From an uncultured Collinsella sp. (lineage in GTDB: Bacteria > Actinomycetota > Coriobacteriia > Coriobacteriales > Coriobacteriaceae), in contig CATYZE010000001.1 in NCBI GenBank assembly GCA_958415525.1, positions 124,001 through 188,000 of the forward strand: a stretch of DNA of 64,000 bases. Direction: 5' to 3'. The notes beneath the pieces were generated by a model. The model saw nothing but the letters and a program-made list of their open reading frames with translations, had not been told where the DNA came from and did no database searches. How positions within the stretch are numbered: position 1 is the first letter of the stretch; the number at the start of each line of letters is the position of its first letter. Made by a program: the position numbers and the translations under genes. Of the stretch, positions 62,052 to 64,000 are shown one piece after another.

Positions 62052-62089
62052 GCCCCGCCGTGCCCACAAGGCCCGGCGGGGCTTTTTTA
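62052..62089 (+). terminator. fhs terminator
   Basis: GCCCCGCCG (62052-62060) pairs with CGGCGGGGC (62074-62082), then TTTTTT. Confidence 0.93.
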
Positions 62090-62205
62090 TCCTTAGGCCC
62101 GCGCATGTCTTGTAGATACCGACGGGCTCTGCCCATCATAGGCTTTTGCGCGGGTAGAATGCATGGATAACTTGATGCTCACGCGCGACGGAAAGGAATC
62201 GTTGC

Positions 62206-63195
62206 ATGGATCAGGACAAGACAACCGTGATGGGCGGCTACGGTTCCGCGCAGGCTGGCGATAGCGCCGATGCGACCCGCGTTGTTCCCAACCCCGGATA
62301 TACCGACCCCGCCGCGACGCAGCCTTCTGCCGAGCCCACCCGGGTTATGGGCTATGGCGACACGGCGCAGGATTCTTGCGCTGCATCTTCGCAAGGCCCC
62401 TATGGCAACGCAGCTCCGGACCCGTTTGATTATGCGTCGCAGGATTCTTATGCCGCTTCGACACCGAATCCCTATGATGACCTGCCGCAGAATCCCATTC
62501 CGCAGCCTCAGCAGACGACGTATATGCCTCGCACGGCGCAGCCTCGCTACGAGTCGCGCGAGCCGTATCGCGAGTACCCCAAGTCGATTCCGCAATATGG
62601 CGAGGACGAGGAGAAGAAGCCGTCGCGTTCGTCGAGCGTGATCAAGAAGATCCTCATCGTGCTGGCGATCTTCTTTGCGCTGTCGGTTGTGTTTGCCATC
62701 GTGTCGGGCATGCTCAACAAGCGAGGGAGTTCAACGGCCGATACCACTGCCGAGCAAACCGAGTCCGCCTCGTCTAGCACCGTCGATCTGAGCGATATCC
62801 CGGGGCAGTACTGGTCCAACGCAAAAAAGCTTCTCAAGTCGCGCGGCGCCGATCTTTCGAATGCCGTGGTCCTGACTGATGATGGCTCAACGCCCGTCAT
62901 CGATGCCAACTGGGTCGTTACTTCTGCCTACTATAACGACAACGGCAACCTCGAAATTCAACTCACGCACAAGAACAGCTCGGGCAACTCGTCCGGCGGC
63001 CAAAGCGGTACCGACAGCTCGAGCTCCAATACGCTGGAGGACTTGAGCAACAAGGCACAGGAGTTGGGAGACAAGGCGCAAGAGCTGGGCGATACGGCAC
63101 AAAACCTGGGCGACACCGCGCAGAACTTGGGCGACATGGCGACGGATGCCTGGAACGCACTGCAAAACGGCATCTCGGGCGCGCAGGGAAACTAG
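62206..63195 (+). CDS. Membrane-anchored protein with disordered N-terminus and heptad-repeat tail
   Basis: 329 residues. The first 140 are Pro/Gln/Ser/Tyr-rich and likely disordered and cytosolic, with several TT/TR-V motifs (DKTTVMGG, ATRVV, PTRVMG) that look like kinase or FHA targets; that is inference. One transmembrane helix at about 148-170. Outside, residues 190-250 (YWSNAKKLLKSRGADLSNAVV, NWVVTSAYY) resemble one PASTA-like repeat, and the tail has four AQELGD/AQNLGD heptads that could form a coiled coil. AAAGGA precedes ATG 62206. Function unknown. Confidence 0.65.
   Translation: MDQDKTTVMGGYGSAQAGDSADATRVVPNPGYTDPAATQPSAEPTRVMGYGDTAQDSCAASSQGPYGNAAPDPFDYASQDSYAASTPNPYDDLPQNPIPQPQQTTYMPRTAQPRYESREPYREYPKSIPQYGEDEEKKPSRSSSVIKKILIVLAIFFALSVVFAIVSGMLNKRGSSTADTTAEQTESASSSTVDLSDIPGQYWSNAKKLLKSRGADLSNAVVLTDDGSTPVIDANWVVTSAYYNDNGNLEIQLTHKNSSGNSSGGQSGTDSSSSNTLEDLSNKAQELGDKAQELGDTAQNLGDTAQNLGDMATDAWNALQNGISGAQGN
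63052..63135 (+). repeat. Four 21-nt tandem repeats inside the membrane-anchored protein gene
   Basis: Units at 63052, 63073, 63094 and 63115, each encoding a heptad of the form xAQxLGD. Such an array can gain or lose copies by slippage without changing frame. Confidence 0.85.
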
Positions 63196-63207
63196 CTGTT
63201 AAGCGGG

Positions 63208-64000
63208 CTACAGCTGCTCTGCTGGACGGTCGGGCGAACTAAAGCCCGAGTCAAACGTAACGACGCATGAGACGTTGGGCCGGCGCTCGTGCACGATGCG
63301 CGTGACGAGCTCCAGCAGCTCCTCGTCGGATATGTCAAAGCCGTCGGGGCGCACCAGGTCAAACGAAACGAACCCGTCGTGCTCGTGCAGGTCGTGGATG
63401 GAGAGCGCGGGATCGATCTGCATGACGCCGCGCTTGACCCAGCCGCGCAGATCATCGCCGGTTGTCGCGATGGGGTCGCAGTGCAGCGTGATGCCAATGC
63501 CCATCTGGCGCTTGATGTCGTGCTCGATGGTGTCCAGGATCTCGTGGTGCTCAAATGCGTCGCCCTCGCCGGGCATCTCCACGTGGGCGCTGGCAAACTG
63601 ACGACCGGGGCCGTAGTCGTGCACCATCAGGTCGTGTGTGCCCAAGACCTGCGGATAGGACATGATCTTGTCGCGGATTGCCTGGACGAGCTTGGGGTCG
63701 GGCGCTTGCCCCAGCAACGGGCTGATGGCGTCGCGCACCAGGCCCATGCCACTGATGCAGATGAAGACGCCCACGCCCAGGCCCGCCCAGCCGTCGAGGT
63801 CAAAGCCGGTCGTCTGCGAAATAAGCGCTGCGGCCAGGACCGATCCCGAGGTGATGACGTCGTTTTTGGAGTCCTGTGCTGTGGCGATGAGTGTTTCGGA
63901 ATCGATACGGTTGCCCAGCGCACGGTTGAATGCGGCCATCCAGAATTTGACGAGCATGGACAAGACGAGAGCGGCTAGGGAGACCAGCGTGTAGGCGGTG
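63208..64000 (-). CDS. Cation diffusion facilitator transporter (partial, 5' end outside window)
   Basis: The leftward frame is open to the right edge, so the start is beyond 64000; 263 residues are visible. Hydrophobic helices near the edge are followed by the family metal-site motif AQDSKNDVITS, two more helices (about 25-60 residues downstream) and a cytosolic C-terminal domain with His-rich segments (MPGEGDAFEHHEI, SIHDLHEHDG). CDF proteins export Zn, Mn, Fe or Co against protons; the metal cannot be assigned. It converges with the gene ending at 63195. Confidence 0.85.
   Translation of the reverse strand, partial: TAYTLVSLAALVLSMLVKFWMAAFNRALGNRIDSETLIATAQDSKNDVITSGSVLAAALISQTTGFDLDGWAGLGVGVFICISGMGLVRDAISPLLGQAPDPKLVQAIRDKIMSYPQVLGTHDLMVHDYGPGRQFASAHVEMPGEGDAFEHHEILDTIEHDIKRQMGIGITLHCDPIATTGDDLRGWVKRGVMQIDPALSIHDLHEHDGFVSFDLVRPDGFDISDEELLELVTRIVHERRPNVSCVVTFDSGFSSPDRPAEQL

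Overview
The window looks like chromosome of a Collinsella-type gut actinobacterium (Coriobacteriia). It is GC-rich, and its gene content points to an anaerobic lifestyle: [FeFe] hydrogenase, superoxide reductase, PTS sugar uptake, formate-tetrahydrofolate ligase and YgiQ. AddAB replaces RecBCD, and intergenic palindromes are numerous. This assignment is inferred from gene content, not from an rRNA gene. I saw no rRNA, tRNA, CRISPR/cas locus or complete insertion sequence.

Layout. 1-11.2 kb is an accessory-like stretch. It holds a truncated unknown gene, a nuclease-like gene, an amidohydrolase, a zinc-ribbon membrane protein, a copper-resistance operon (copA-copZ-csoR with a clear CsoR operator) and an FHA-protein/Ser-Thr-kinase pair whose kinase has an in-frame amber codon. 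Ten copies of a 57-nt hairpin unit (15-nt arm, 27-nt loop, 15-nt arm) are spread through this stretch in four arrays with an 80/81-nt period. 11.4-15 kb: DEAD-box RNA helicase and an EFR1-type ferredoxin. 15.2-19.8 kb: a PTS alpha-glucoside locus (EIIA, BglG/LicT antiterminator, EIIBC, GH4 6-phospho-glucosidase) with a RAT-like antiterminator in its leader. 20-26.1 kb: a four-gene operon joining an NADH-type flavoprotein, an [FeFe] hydrogenase and an ABC importer whose permease and ATPase are fused. 26.3-34.7 kb: orphan RelB/DinJ antitoxin, CPBP protease, YgiQ, DUF1275, FucO-like dehydrogenase, M42 peptidase and an HTH-HipA-like kinase fusion. 34.7-38.8 kb: a sulfur cluster (mnmA, cysK, Rrf2 regulator), a small membrane protein and a TrpR-like regulator.

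38.9-64 kb is mostly core genome: addB-addA, a DUF3284 protein, an AT-richer MFS transporter (probably acquired), dnaE, a SWIM-SNF2 helicase, superoxide reductase, an NAD-synthetase-like protein that has lost its catalytic motifs, ruvC-ruvA-ruvB, fhs, a membrane-anchored protein and the end of a cation-diffusion-facilitator gene.

The most unusual material is non-coding. Besides the 57-nt arrays there is a second family of about 31-35-nt palindromes that share a G-rich core (GGGACGGRG) but have different, self-complementary flanks. There are also several single long inverted repeats. Among proteins, the degenerate NadE paralogue, the permease-ATPase fusion, the HTH-HipA fusion and the amber-interrupted kinase merit a second look.
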